A DNA stretch of 7,731 nt from Ruminococcus sp. UBA3387 (GTDB lineage Bacteria > Bacillota > Clostridia > Oscillospirales > Ruminococcaceae): positions 1 to 7,731 of the forward strand of contig DEPR01000026.1 in the NCBI GenBank assembly GCA_002358895.1, read 5' to 3'. This document shows, piece by piece, positions 1 through 6,106 of the stretch; the first letter of the stretch is position 1, and every line of letters starts with the position of its first letter. Made by a program: the position numbers and the translations under genes. The notes beneath the pieces are model-generated. The model was not told where the DNA came from. It was given only the letters and a program-made list of their open reading frames with translations, and ran no database searches.

Positions 1-1
1 T

Positions 2-32
2 AAAAGGCGAACCACATTTCAACGGTTCGCCT
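2..32 (-). terminator. Rho-independent terminator after ftsZ
   Basis: Seen directly: a perfect 9 bp inverted repeat, aggcgaacc (5-13) and ggttcgcct (24-32), with a 10 nt loop. On the minus strand the stem is followed by a run of T (the a's at 2-5). It begins 12 nt past the ftsZ stop codon, so it should end the dcw transcript. The T-run is short and lies at the window edge, so its full length cannot be seen. Confidence 0.88.
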
Positions 33-44
33 CTGTTCATTCAA

Positions 45-1145
45 TTACTTATTAGAGATAATGTTGAATATATCGTCGTAGTAATTTGGATTGTCTGCAG
101 CCTTTACGCCAGCCTTGTGCATTGCTTCAGCGTCTGCCTGAGCGTTAGCTGAAAATGCAGCTCTCTTGAGAGCCAAAGGCTTGCCACCGTTGCCATCAAA
201 ATCTGCAGCAATAACTGTTGCCCAAACTTCATCAGTAGCATTCGGATCATAGCCGTTACCAAAGATGATTTCAGCGTCTGGGTCAACTGCTTCTGTGATA
301 GCATTTGTAAGGTTGTCGATTTCGTCAACAACAATATCTTCTGACATTGTGATGTTAACAAGCAATCTCTTTGCACCCTTGATAGATGTTTCCAACAAGT
401 CGCTTGAAATAACCTGTGATACAACGTCCTGAACCTTGTCCTTGCCTGTACCGTGACCGATAGCCATATGAGCAAAACCGGCGTCCTTGATGATTGTTGT
501 AATATCAGCAAAGTCAACGTTGATGTCGTCGTGTCTTGTAATAATTTCAGCAATAGAAATTACGTCTGTCTTGAGAACTTCATCAGCAAGTGCATATGAC
601 TGACGCATTGTCAGCTTGTCCTGACCTGTGAGAAGGTTCTGGTTTGGGATAACGATAAGTGCGTCAACGTGGTCAAGCAATGCATCGATACCTCTTTCAG
701 CCTTTTCCATTTTCTTTGGTCCTTCAAATTTGAAAGGCTTTGTTACAACCGCAACAGTAAGCTTGTCCATTTCCTGTGCAATCTGAGCAACGATTGGTGC
801 AGCACCTGTACCTGTTCCGCCACCCATACCTGCAGTAATGAACACCATATCAGCGTCCTTGATTACTTCAGCAATTTCTTCCTTGCTTTCCTGAGCTGAT
901 GCTTCACCGATTTCAGGCTTAGCACCTGCACCGAGACCGTGTGTAAGCTTAGCACCGATCTGGATTTTTTCTGTAGCCTTTGAATTCTTCAAAGCCTGAA
1001 TATCTGTATTGATTGCAATGTATTCAACATTTCCTTCAATACCTGCACCGGCGATACAGTTAAGTGCGTTTCCGCCACCGCCACCTACGCCTATTACCTT
1101 AATCTTTGCACCCTCTGCAGGAGCTTCTACATACTCGTATGACAT
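45..1145 (-). CDS. ftsZ: Cell division protein FtsZ (tubulin-like GTPase)
   Basis: FtsZ polymerises with GTP into the cytoplasmic Z-ring that recruits the divisome. Visible in the 366 aa product are an N-terminal glycine-rich segment (residues 19-25, GVGGGGG), the tubulin signature GGGTGTG at 108-114, and the T7 catalytic loop NVDFAD at 209-214 with both aspartates. A short Ala-rich linker follows (about 318-353), then an acidic/hydrophobic C-terminal peptide ending DDIFNIISNK. The start is ATG with a strong AGGAGG site 9 nt upstream. Oddities: GAGAKPE at 72-78 has Lys where Asn is usual; residues 205-207 read HDD where most FtsZ have a Pro/Ser-Gly pair before the T7 loop; D194 and S197 replace two usual glycines; and the tail lacks the usual DIPxFLR form. 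Where I checked, lysine codons are mostly AAG, in line with high expression. It follows ftsQ directly, without ftsA. The family call is certain; the divergence may be normal for this clade. Confidence 0.98.
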   Translation of the reverse strand: MSYEYVEAPAEGAKIKVIGVGGGGGNALNCIAGAGIEGNVEYIAINTDIQALKNSKATEKIQIGAKLTHGLGAGAKPEIGEASAQESKEEIAEVIKDADMVFITAGMGGGTGTGAAPIVAQIAQEMDKLTVAVVTKPFKFEGPKKMEKAERGIDALLDHVDALIVIPNQNLLTGQDKLTMRQSYALADEVLKTDVISIAEIITRHDDINVDFADITTIIKDAGFAHMAIGHGTGKDKVQDVVSQVISSDLLETSIKGAKRLLVNITMSEDIVVDEIDNLTNAITEAVDPDAEIIFGNGYDPNATDEVWATVIAADFDGNGGKPLALKRAAFSANAQADAEAMHKAGVKAADNPNYYDDIFNIISNK

Positions 1146-1154
1146 ATCTGACTT

Positions 1155-1160
1155 CCTCCT
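1155..1160 (-). promoter_or_regulatory. ftsZ ribosome binding site
   Basis: AGGAGG on the minus strand (cctcct on plus) lies 9 nt before the ATG at 1145. This is a full consensus site, and it fixes the ftsZ start. Confidence 0.9.
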
Positions 1161-1187
1161 ATTTTTAGCTTTTTTTCATAATTCAAA

Positions 1188-1294
1188 CTGAATTTTTCAC
1201 TAAAGCCCAAATTTTCGCATAATTAAACACATTATTATATTATCACAAATCTTTTTAAAAGTAAAGTGAATATATTAACAACTTCTGAATTTTT
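1188..1294 (-). repeat. Direct repeat pair AAAAATTCAG flanking the candidate ftsZ promoter
   Basis: The 10-mer AAAAATTCAG occurs on the minus strand at 1285-1294 and again at 1188-1197, 97 bp apart. One copy lies upstream and one downstream of the putative -10 element. In such AT-rich DNA a chance 10-mer repeat is possible. It is reported as a possible paired protein-binding site only. Confidence 0.3.
1234..1265 (-). promoter_or_regulatory. Candidate sigma-A promoter for ftsZ
   Basis: On the minus strand two overlapping -10 options are seen: TATAAT at 1234-1239, and TGTGATAAT at 1239-1247, which is a GATAAT hexamer with an extended -10 TG. A weak -35-like TTTACT lies at 1260-1265. It is 15 nt from GATAAT and 20 nt from TATAAT, so neither spacing is ideal. 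A start near 1227-1232 would give a leader of about 80 nt. Its place in a 228 nt gap inside an otherwise tight operon supports a separate ftsZ promoter. Confidence 0.5.
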
Positions 1295-1305
1295 AATTAA
1301 AAATT
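1288..1305. promoter_or_regulatory. 18 bp perfect AT palindrome upstream of the ftsZ promoter
   Basis: aatttttaattaaaaatt is identical to its reverse complement over all 18 bases. It lies about 40-60 bp upstream of the candidate ftsZ -10, where an activator or UP-element type site could act. It is pure A/T, so it may be only a curved or low-complexity stretch; no known operator is recognised. Confidence 0.35.
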
Positions 1306-1348
1306 TACAAACAGAAAATATTTACACAAACATCCACTAACACTAATC

Positions 1349-1367
1349 AAAAAACGTCTGTAAACGT
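1349..1367 (-). terminator. Weak hairpin with T-tract just after ftsQ
   Basis: On the minus strand ACGT (1364-1367) can pair with ACGT (1354-1357), with one extra U-G pair and a 4 nt loop. TTTTTT follows at 1349-1354. The stem starts 6 nt past the ftsQ stop. It is short for an intrinsic terminator and could at best lower read-through into ftsZ. Confidence 0.25.
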
Positions 1368-1373
1368 AGCCCT

Positions 1374-2261
1374 TTAATCAGCTTCTTCCTCACTGCTTTC
1401 CATACTACTATCATCTGCAGTGTCCAAAGACTCAATCTTCGAATCCTGACTTTCAGGGATAGCCGAAATGCCACTGTTCACACCGTTATATCTCAACGTT
1501 CCTCTGTAGCTTTCAGCAAGTCGCTCATCTATAACTGTTTTTATGTATTTCAGCTTATAATCCATATCCACCGAGCTGCCGATATAAATATTGATTCTGT
1601 CCTCATAATTCAATATAATATTTGTTCGGTCTGAAAGGTCAATAACTTTTATGTTTTCAAACTCAAGGTCAGCAATAATTTCAGTAAGCTGATTAAGTAT
1701 CTTTGTTTTCATTATATCTGTTGCTGCAAGTTTATCTCCCGGATTAACACTTTCAAGCTCTATTCCCTTTACGAGAGGTATACCTGCATTTCTTTCGGTG
1801 TTACCACACTCAAGAATTCTCCCCGACTCAGAAAGCACATAATACTGAGCTTTATATTCTATATCTGCAGCCTTTTTTGCTTCCGTAATGTTAATCTCAA
1901 GCCCTGTAGGATACTTCTTTTTCACCTGAACATCATCAATATAAACCAGATGTTTTGTCAGCCTTTCCTCAATAAGGTCTGTATCGGTCCTTATAAGGTT
2001 GCCTCTCTGGGCAACGCCACCAACCACAAGCACCTGCTCATTGGTATAAAGGCTAAGCCCGTTAATTTTTATATTTTTTACTTCATAGTTGAAAATCCAG
2101 GTCATACAAAGGATAAGTATAATAACAGCTCCGACTACTGTTGCCAAGGCATAATAAACGCTCATATTGTTTCTGCGTTTCTGTCTGTTAACCTTGACAC
2201 GTCTGCCGTTAATGGTCTTATACTCACCCTTATAGGCACCGGTTTTTACTACATCTTTCAT
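1374..2261 (-). CDS. ftsQ: Cell division protein FtsQ/DivIB
   Basis: Bitopic divisome protein that, with FtsL/DivIC, links the early ring to septal wall synthesis; its bulk lies outside the membrane. The 295 aa product has a basic cytoplasmic N-terminus (residues 1-34, with RRVKVNRQKRR at 20-30), one membrane segment (about 36-57) and a POTRA-type domain (about 61-128). Features of the latter are VKNIKINGLSLYTNEQV and YPTGLEINITEAK. A beta-type domain follows to about residue 265. The last 25 residues are a Ser/Asp/Glu-rich, strongly acidic tail, probably disordered. The ATG is preceded by AAAGGAA about 11 nt upstream. The gene starts 30 nt after murA ends, so the two are co-transcribed. DivIB-type proteins vary greatly in sequence; the call rests on architecture, the POTRA motif and the position before ftsZ. 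The usual Bacillus name would be divIB. Confidence 0.9.
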   Translation of the reverse strand: MKDVVKTGAYKGEYKTINGRRVKVNRQKRRNNMSVYYALATVVGAVIILILCMTWIFNYEVKNIKINGLSLYTNEQVLVVGGVAQRGNLIRTDTDLIEERLTKHLVYIDDVQVKKKYPTGLEINITEAKKAADIEYKAQYYVLSESGRILECGNTERNAGIPLVKGIELESVNPGDKLAATDIMKTKILNQLTEIIADLEFENIKVIDLSDRTNIILNYEDRINIYIGSSVDMDYKLKYIKTVIDERLAESYRGTLRYNGVNSGISAIPESQDSKIESLDTADDSSMESSEEEAD

Positions 2262-2291
2262 TTTAAAACCATTCCTTTTATATAAAAAGCA

Positions 2292-3545
2292 TTAAAATCT
2301 TTCTACTTTTCCACCTACTGAGCTAAATTGTTTTTCTATTTCCTCATAGCCACGATCAATAAACTTTATGTTTGAAACAACTGTAGTCCCCTCAGCAGCC
2401 AACCCTGCAATAACAAGTGCTGCACCACCCCTCAGGTCGGTTGACACAACATTTGCACCATAAAGCCTTTTTACACCTTCAATAACAGCAACCTTACCCT
2501 CAACCTTGATATCGCTTCCCATTCTCACCAGTTCATCAACGTGGCGATAACGATTCTCGAAAATATTTTCCACAATAACACTTGTTCCCTGAGCCTTTGT
2601 CAGCACAGCCATAATTATCGCCTGTGCATCTGTAGGAAACCCGGGGTAAGGCATAGTCCTTATAGTTTTTACAGCCTTTAAAGCACGTTTTCCGTTAAGA
2701 TAAATTCTGTCGTCATAGCTATATACCCCACAGCCCATCTGCTCATAAACAGGCAAAACTGCGTCAATATCCTGAGGTCTTGCGTTCAGCAAGGCGATTT
2801 CTCCACCTGTAATTGCCGCAGCTCCAAGCAAAGTACAAGCCACTATTCTGTCAGGCATCACCGAATACTCACAACCGTGAAGTTCCTTGACACCTGTAAT
2901 ATAAATCACACTTCCGCCCTGTCCCGTAATCCTTGCGCCACAAGCGTTCAAAAAGCCTGCAAGGTCAGAAATTTCAGGTTCTCTTGCTGCGTTATAAATA
3001 ATAGTATCACCCTGTGCAAGGCAGGCAGCAAGCATAATATTTTCAGTCGCACCAACCGACGGGAAGGACAGCGTAATCTTTGCACCCTTCAGCCCTTTTG
3101 GACAGGTGCAATCAAGCAGTCCGAATTCTTCTCTTATAACAACACCCATCTGCTTCAATGCCGACAAATGTATGTCAATAGGTCTTGGGCCAAGCTCACA
3201 GCCCCCCGGGAATGAAAGTGAACACTTCCCCGTTTTACCGAGAATTGCACCCATAAATACAATAGATGAACGCATTTCACGCATAAGCCCGTCAGGTACA
3301 AAGCTACCCGATAAACCAAGCGTATTTACCTGCACAGTATTTCCGTCAATCTTGCATTTACATCCAAGACAGCTGAGTATTCTGCAGGAAGCAAAAACGT
3401 CCGATAACCGTGGACAATTATGTAGCGTTACATCTCCCTTGGGTAACAGGCAGGCTGCCAGCAACGGGAGAGCACTGTTTTTTGCTCCTTGAACGGAAAT
3501 TTCGCCACTGATTCTTTTTTCGCCCTCTATTCTAAGCCTTTGCAT
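2292..3545 (-). CDS. murA: UDP-N-acetylglucosamine 1-carboxyvinyltransferase MurA
   Basis: Cytoplasmic enzyme that transfers enolpyruvate from PEP to UDP-GlcNAc, the first committed step of peptidoglycan synthesis and the fosfomycin target. Residues of the 417 aa product: GAKNSALP with Lys22; an MREMRSSI segment with Arg92; the flexible loop GGCELGPRPID with the fosfomycin-reactive Cys116 and Arg121; ATENIMLAA (166-174); PGFPTDAQA with Asp306; and DLRGGAAL with Arg372. The reading frame stays open to an ATG at 3575, but I chose the ATG at 3545. AAAGGGAGAG lies 7 nt before it, the protein then begins at the normal place (MQRLRIEGEKRISGEI), and the length matches the 417-420 aa family norm. The 3575 ATG lacks a Shine-Dalgarno sequence. 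The gene sits between murG and ftsQ, the place of murB in B. subtilis. Cys rather than Asp in the loop predicts an enzyme that fosfomycin can inactivate (inference). Confidence 0.96.
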   Translation of the reverse strand: MQRLRIEGEKRISGEISVQGAKNSALPLLAACLLPKGDVTLHNCPRLSDVFASCRILSCLGCKCKIDGNTVQVNTLGLSGSFVPDGLMREMRSSIVFMGAILGKTGKCSLSFPGGCELGPRPIDIHLSALKQMGVVIREEFGLLDCTCPKGLKGAKITLSFPSVGATENIMLAACLAQGDTIIYNAAREPEISDLAGFLNACGARITGQGGSVIYITGVKELHGCEYSVMPDRIVACTLLGAAAITGGEIALLNARPQDIDAVLPVYEQMGCGVYSYDDRIYLNGKRALKAVKTIRTMPYPGFPTDAQAIIMAVLTKAQGTSVIVENIFENRYRHVDELVRMGSDIKVEGKVAVIEGVKRLYGANVVSTDLRGGAALVIAGLAAEGTTVVSNIKFIDRGYEEIEKQFSSVGGKVERF

Positions 3546-3552
3546 AAAGCTT

Positions 3553-3560
3553 CTCTCCCT
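3553..3560 (-). promoter_or_regulatory. murA ribosome binding site that decides the start
   Basis: AGGGAGAG on the minus strand lies 7 nt upstream of the ATG at 3545. No comparable site precedes the upstream in-frame ATG at 3575, so translation most likely begins at 3545. Confidence 0.75.
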
Positions 3561-3575
3561 TTCAAAGAAATTCAT

Positions 3576-3608
3576 ATTATACTATGCACATTTCTTTTTA
3601 TAGGTGAA
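3576..3608 (-). promoter_or_regulatory. Candidate internal promoter for murA-ftsQ
   Basis: A perfect TATAAT lies at 3576-3581 on the minus strand, about 30 nt before the preferred murA start. It would give a leader of about 25 nt that still contains the AGGGAGAG site. There is no good -35 at 17 nt; TTCACC at 3603-3608 is 21 nt away, which is too far for a standard promoter. The -10 lies immediately upstream of the 3575 ATG, so such a transcript would start downstream of that ATG. Confidence 0.35.
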
Positions 3609-3620
3609 AAGCTGTTTTCT

Positions 3621-4754
3621 TTATCCCTCTATAAGAGGTTTAATAGCGTTGAATATTCTTTCGTTTGTGTCTTTAATATGAAGCTTTGCAGAATTTGCTG
3701 ATAGCTGTTCCATCTTCTCAGGCTCAGCTATTAATTCTTCAAGCTTGTTTATAATAGTATCATCCTTCAGATTCTTTTCTTCATAAACGAATCCTGCACC
3801 GGCATTCTGCAAAACCATTCCGTTATGATACTGATGATTTTCAGCAACCATTGGTGACGGAATAAGGATTGCACCTCTGCCAACAGCTTCAAGCTCAGCT
3901 AAAGTGCTTGCTCCACATCTTGTAATAACAAGGTCAGCTGCCGCCATACAAAGTGGCATATTTATATACTCCTTGACAAGACGTCGAGGGTTATTCTTAA
4001 TGTCGATACCCTGAGCCTCAAGCTCATCCACATAATTTTTATACTCAAAATAAGTGCCGTAGGAATGAATATGGTTTACATTTATATTCTTATCCTGATA
4101 CCATTTAAGCACCTTTGCAATTTCTTTATTAAGCACTTCTGAGCCAAGGCTTCCACCTGCTGAAAGAATACAGATTTCGTCTTCACCAAAGCCAAGTTCC
4201 CTCTTTGCCTCAGACTTGGTTTTAAGCTCAAAAGCCTTTCTTACAGGAAGTCCTGTTATCACAACCTTATCCATAACGCTCTGGTCAAGGTTTTTGGTTT
4301 CCTTAACAGTCAGCATTATTCTATCCACATCTTTTGAGAGCATTTTTGTTGTAACTCCCGCAAAAGCATTAGCTTCGTGGATAGCTGTTTTTATACCCAT
4401 TTTTGCAGCTTTTCTTACAATCGGACCTGAAACATATCCACCTGTACCGACTACTAAATCAGGCTTGAATTCCTTTAATATCTGCTTAGCTCTGCTACCT
4501 GATCTGCAAAGGTAATAAACAGCTTTTATGTTACGCTTGATGTTTTCAAAATCAATCTGTCGCTGAAAGCCTTCAATTTTTATAGGCTCAAACTTATACC
4601 CATTCTCGGGAACAATCTTAGCCTCGATTTTTGCAGGATTACCTACAAAACAAAACTCTGCATCAGGATATTCTGATTTTATAATTTCAGCAATAGCAAG
4701 GGCAGGATTTATATGACCTGCTGTTCCTCCGCCTGCAAGTAAAACTCTCAGCAT
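3621..4754 (-). CDS. murG: UDP-GlcNAc:lipid I N-acetylglucosaminyltransferase MurG
   Basis: Peripheral membrane glycosyltransferase (GT-B fold, GT28 family) that adds GlcNAc to lipid I, giving lipid II on the inner face of the membrane. In the 377 aa product the first glycine loop is GGGTAGHINPALAIA (8-22). The second is GTGGYVSGP (103-111), followed by IHEANAFAGVTTKML (125-139). The third is AGGSLGSEVLNK (199-210). The UDP-GlcNAc pocket is CGASTLAELEAVGR (280-293) with PSPMVAENHQYHN (299-311). The HEAN and GGSLGS forms differ from the HEQN and GGSQGA of E. coli, which I read as clade variation. The start is ATG 19 nt after the ftsW stop; only a weak purine-rich AAAAGAG precedes it, so translation may be partly coupled to ftsW. 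It follows ftsW, which uses its product after flipping. Length is close to the family norm. Confidence 0.97.
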   Translation of the reverse strand: MLRVLLAGGGTAGHINPALAIAEIIKSEYPDAEFCFVGNPAKIEAKIVPENGYKFEPIKIEGFQRQIDFENIKRNIKAVYYLCRSGSRAKQILKEFKPDLVVGTGGYVSGPIVRKAAKMGIKTAIHEANAFAGVTTKMLSKDVDRIMLTVKETKNLDQSVMDKVVITGLPVRKAFELKTKSEAKRELGFGEDEICILSAGGSLGSEVLNKEIAKVLKWYQDKNINVNHIHSYGTYFEYKNYVDELEAQGIDIKNNPRRLVKEYINMPLCMAAADLVITRCGASTLAELEAVGRGAILIPSPMVAENHQYHNGMVLQNAGAGFVYEEKNLKDDTIINKLEELIAEPEKMEQLSANSAKLHIKDTNERIFNAIKPLIEG

Positions 4755-4773
4755 AACAACACTCTTTTCTAAG

Positions 4774-6000
4774 TTATTTTTTAATTCTGCCCTGTCTTGA
4801 AATATTTAGCAGTACGCCCACTTCTGCAAGCTGAAGCATAAGAGCTGTACCACCATAGCTGAAGAAAGGCAGAGAAATTCCCGTATTAGGGAAAGCGTTA
4901 CAGGAAACGGCAATGTTCAGAAATGCCTGAATACCAATCTGTGTAACAATTCCCGTTGCAAGAAGCATTCCGAATCTGTCTTTTGCCTTTGTAGCAATAA
5001 AGAACCCTCTGAACACAAACATTACAAACAGAAGTATTACAACCATTGCTCCGATAAAGCCAAGTTCTTCGCACACAATTGAGAAAATAAAGTCGTTCTG
5101 CGACTCAGGAAGATAAAGATACTTCTGTCTTGAGTTACCGAATCCCAGTCCGAACCAACCCCCTGAACCTATTGCCAGAAGTCCCTGATATGTCTGTGCC
5201 GTATCACCGCTTATATCAGAAAACGGATCACGCCAGCTTTCAAATCGTGTAAGAACGTATGAAAACTTACCTCCACCTGCAACTATGAGAATAAGGGCAA
5301 ATACACACACCACCAGAACCCCTGCACCGATAAAAGTCCAGAATGTCTTTCTTGGAACTCCACCTACAAACATCATTGTAATACCGATAATTACAACAAG
5401 CATTATAGCTGACAGATGTCGTTGCAACGCAAGTATAATCGCAACAACTCCCATTATGGTTGCAAAAGGCAGAATTGAATATTTCCAGGATTTGAATTTT
5501 GGGAAGTTTACCGCCAGTATGTATGCAAATATTATAATATAGGTTATTTTAAGGATTTCCGACGGCTGAAGTCGTATAGGTCCAATAATAATCCATCTGC
5601 TTGCGTCAGCTGTTGAAACACCGAAAAGTGCCGTAAACAGCGTTAATGCCAGCGTACCCAGAAACGAAAGATAGGCAACCTTTGTATTCTGAAGAAAATG
5701 ATAGTCAATAGTTGAAATTATCAGCATAGCAATAACTCCGACTATTGCAAAAATAAGCTGTTTCTTCAGATAAAAATAACCATCACCGTGTTCATATATA
5801 CTACTTGCAAAGCTGGCAGAAAACATCATTGTTATGCCGAATACAAGAAGTACCAGCATCAGTATAAAAAAAGGTTTATCTATTTCACTGAAAATAAATC
5901 TGAAATTCAATGACTTTCTTGCCTGTGCAACAGGTTTATTTCCCGAAAGGCCTTTAACCACAATGCTTGGATTGTGGCCGTCTGTTCTCTTTTTAGCCAA
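4774..6000 (-). CDS. ftsW: Septal peptidoglycan glycosyltransferase FtsW (SEDS family)
   Basis: Polytopic membrane polymerase that joins lipid II units into glycan strands at the septum with a partner class B PBP. The 408 aa product has a basic cytoplasmic tail (about 1-40), then a series of hydrophobic segments starting near residue 43. SEDS marks are RWIIIGPIRLQPSE (135-148), LPESQNDFIFSIVCEELG (297-314) whose Asp303 matches the catalytic Asp of FtsW/RodA, and NTGISLPFFSYGG (372-384). QRHLS at 193-197 has Arg where Pro is common. The start codon is TTG. No ATG offers a better start, and AAAGGAGG lies exactly 7 nt upstream. SpoVE is a close paralogue, and in a sporulating Clostridium this locus could serve that role; RodA is less likely given the division-gene neighbours. 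A terminator-like hairpin lies between murF and this gene. Confidence 0.94.
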   Translation of the reverse strand: MAKKRTDGHNPSIVVKGLSGNKPVAQARKSLNFRFIFSEIDKPFFILMLVLLVFGITMMFSASFASSIYEHGDGYFYLKKQLIFAIVGVIAMLIISTIDYHFLQNTKVAYLSFLGTLALTLFTALFGVSTADASRWIIIGPIRLQPSEILKITYIIIFAYILAVNFPKFKSWKYSILPFATIMGVVAIILALQRHLSAIMLVVIIGITMMFVGGVPRKTFWTFIGAGVLVVCVFALILIVAGGGKFSYVLTRFESWRDPFSDISGDTAQTYQGLLAIGSGGWFGLGFGNSRQKYLYLPESQNDFIFSIVCEELGFIGAMVVILLFVMFVFRGFFIATKAKDRFGMLLATGIVTQIGIQAFLNIAVSCNAFPNTGISLPFFSYGGTALMLQLAEVGVLLNISRQGRIKK

Positions 6001-6007
6001 TAAAAAA

Positions 6008-6015
6008 CCTCCTTT
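6008..6015 (-). promoter_or_regulatory. ftsW ribosome binding site before a TTG start
   Basis: AAAGGAGG on the minus strand ends 7 nt before TTG at 6000. This is one of the two strongest Shine-Dalgarno sequences in the window, and it fixes the non-ATG start of ftsW. Confidence 0.85.
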
Positions 6016-6035
6016 TATAGTTTATCATAGAAAGT

Positions 6036-6078
6036 AAAAAGCCAAGAAATTCATTGTTCCCCATCATATTCCCGGCTT
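6036..6078 (-). terminator. Intrinsic terminator or attenuator between murF and ftsW
   Basis: On the minus strand AAGCCGGGAA (6069-6078) can pair with TTCTTGGCTT (6039-6048) over 10 positions, two of them G-U wobbles, with a 20 nt loop. TTTTT follows (6036-6040, partly in the stem base). This fits a weak-to-moderate Rho-independent terminator 28 nt after murF. A TATGAT hexamer lies between it and the ftsW ribosome binding site, but without a good -35. It could separate murE-murF expression from ftsW onward. Confidence 0.45.
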
Positions 6079-6106
6079 AATACCATATCATAATTTGTTT
6101 TATTAT

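Noticed and set aside
104..553. 149-codon open frame on the minus strand inside ftsZ
   Set aside because: It is a frame-shifted shadow of ftsZ: low-complexity Leu/Gln/Thr-rich product with no family resemblance, and ftsZ itself is fully intact in its own frame.
2877..3492. Plus-strand open frames opposite murA, and similar ones opposite the other genes
   Set aside because: They lie antisense to well-supported conserved genes and give Cys/Ser-rich products without recognisable domains or binding sites.
3546..3575. N-terminal extension of MurA from the ATG at 3575
   Set aside because: No ribosome binding site upstream, the segment itself encodes the Shine-Dalgarno for the next ATG, and the family start matches 3545.
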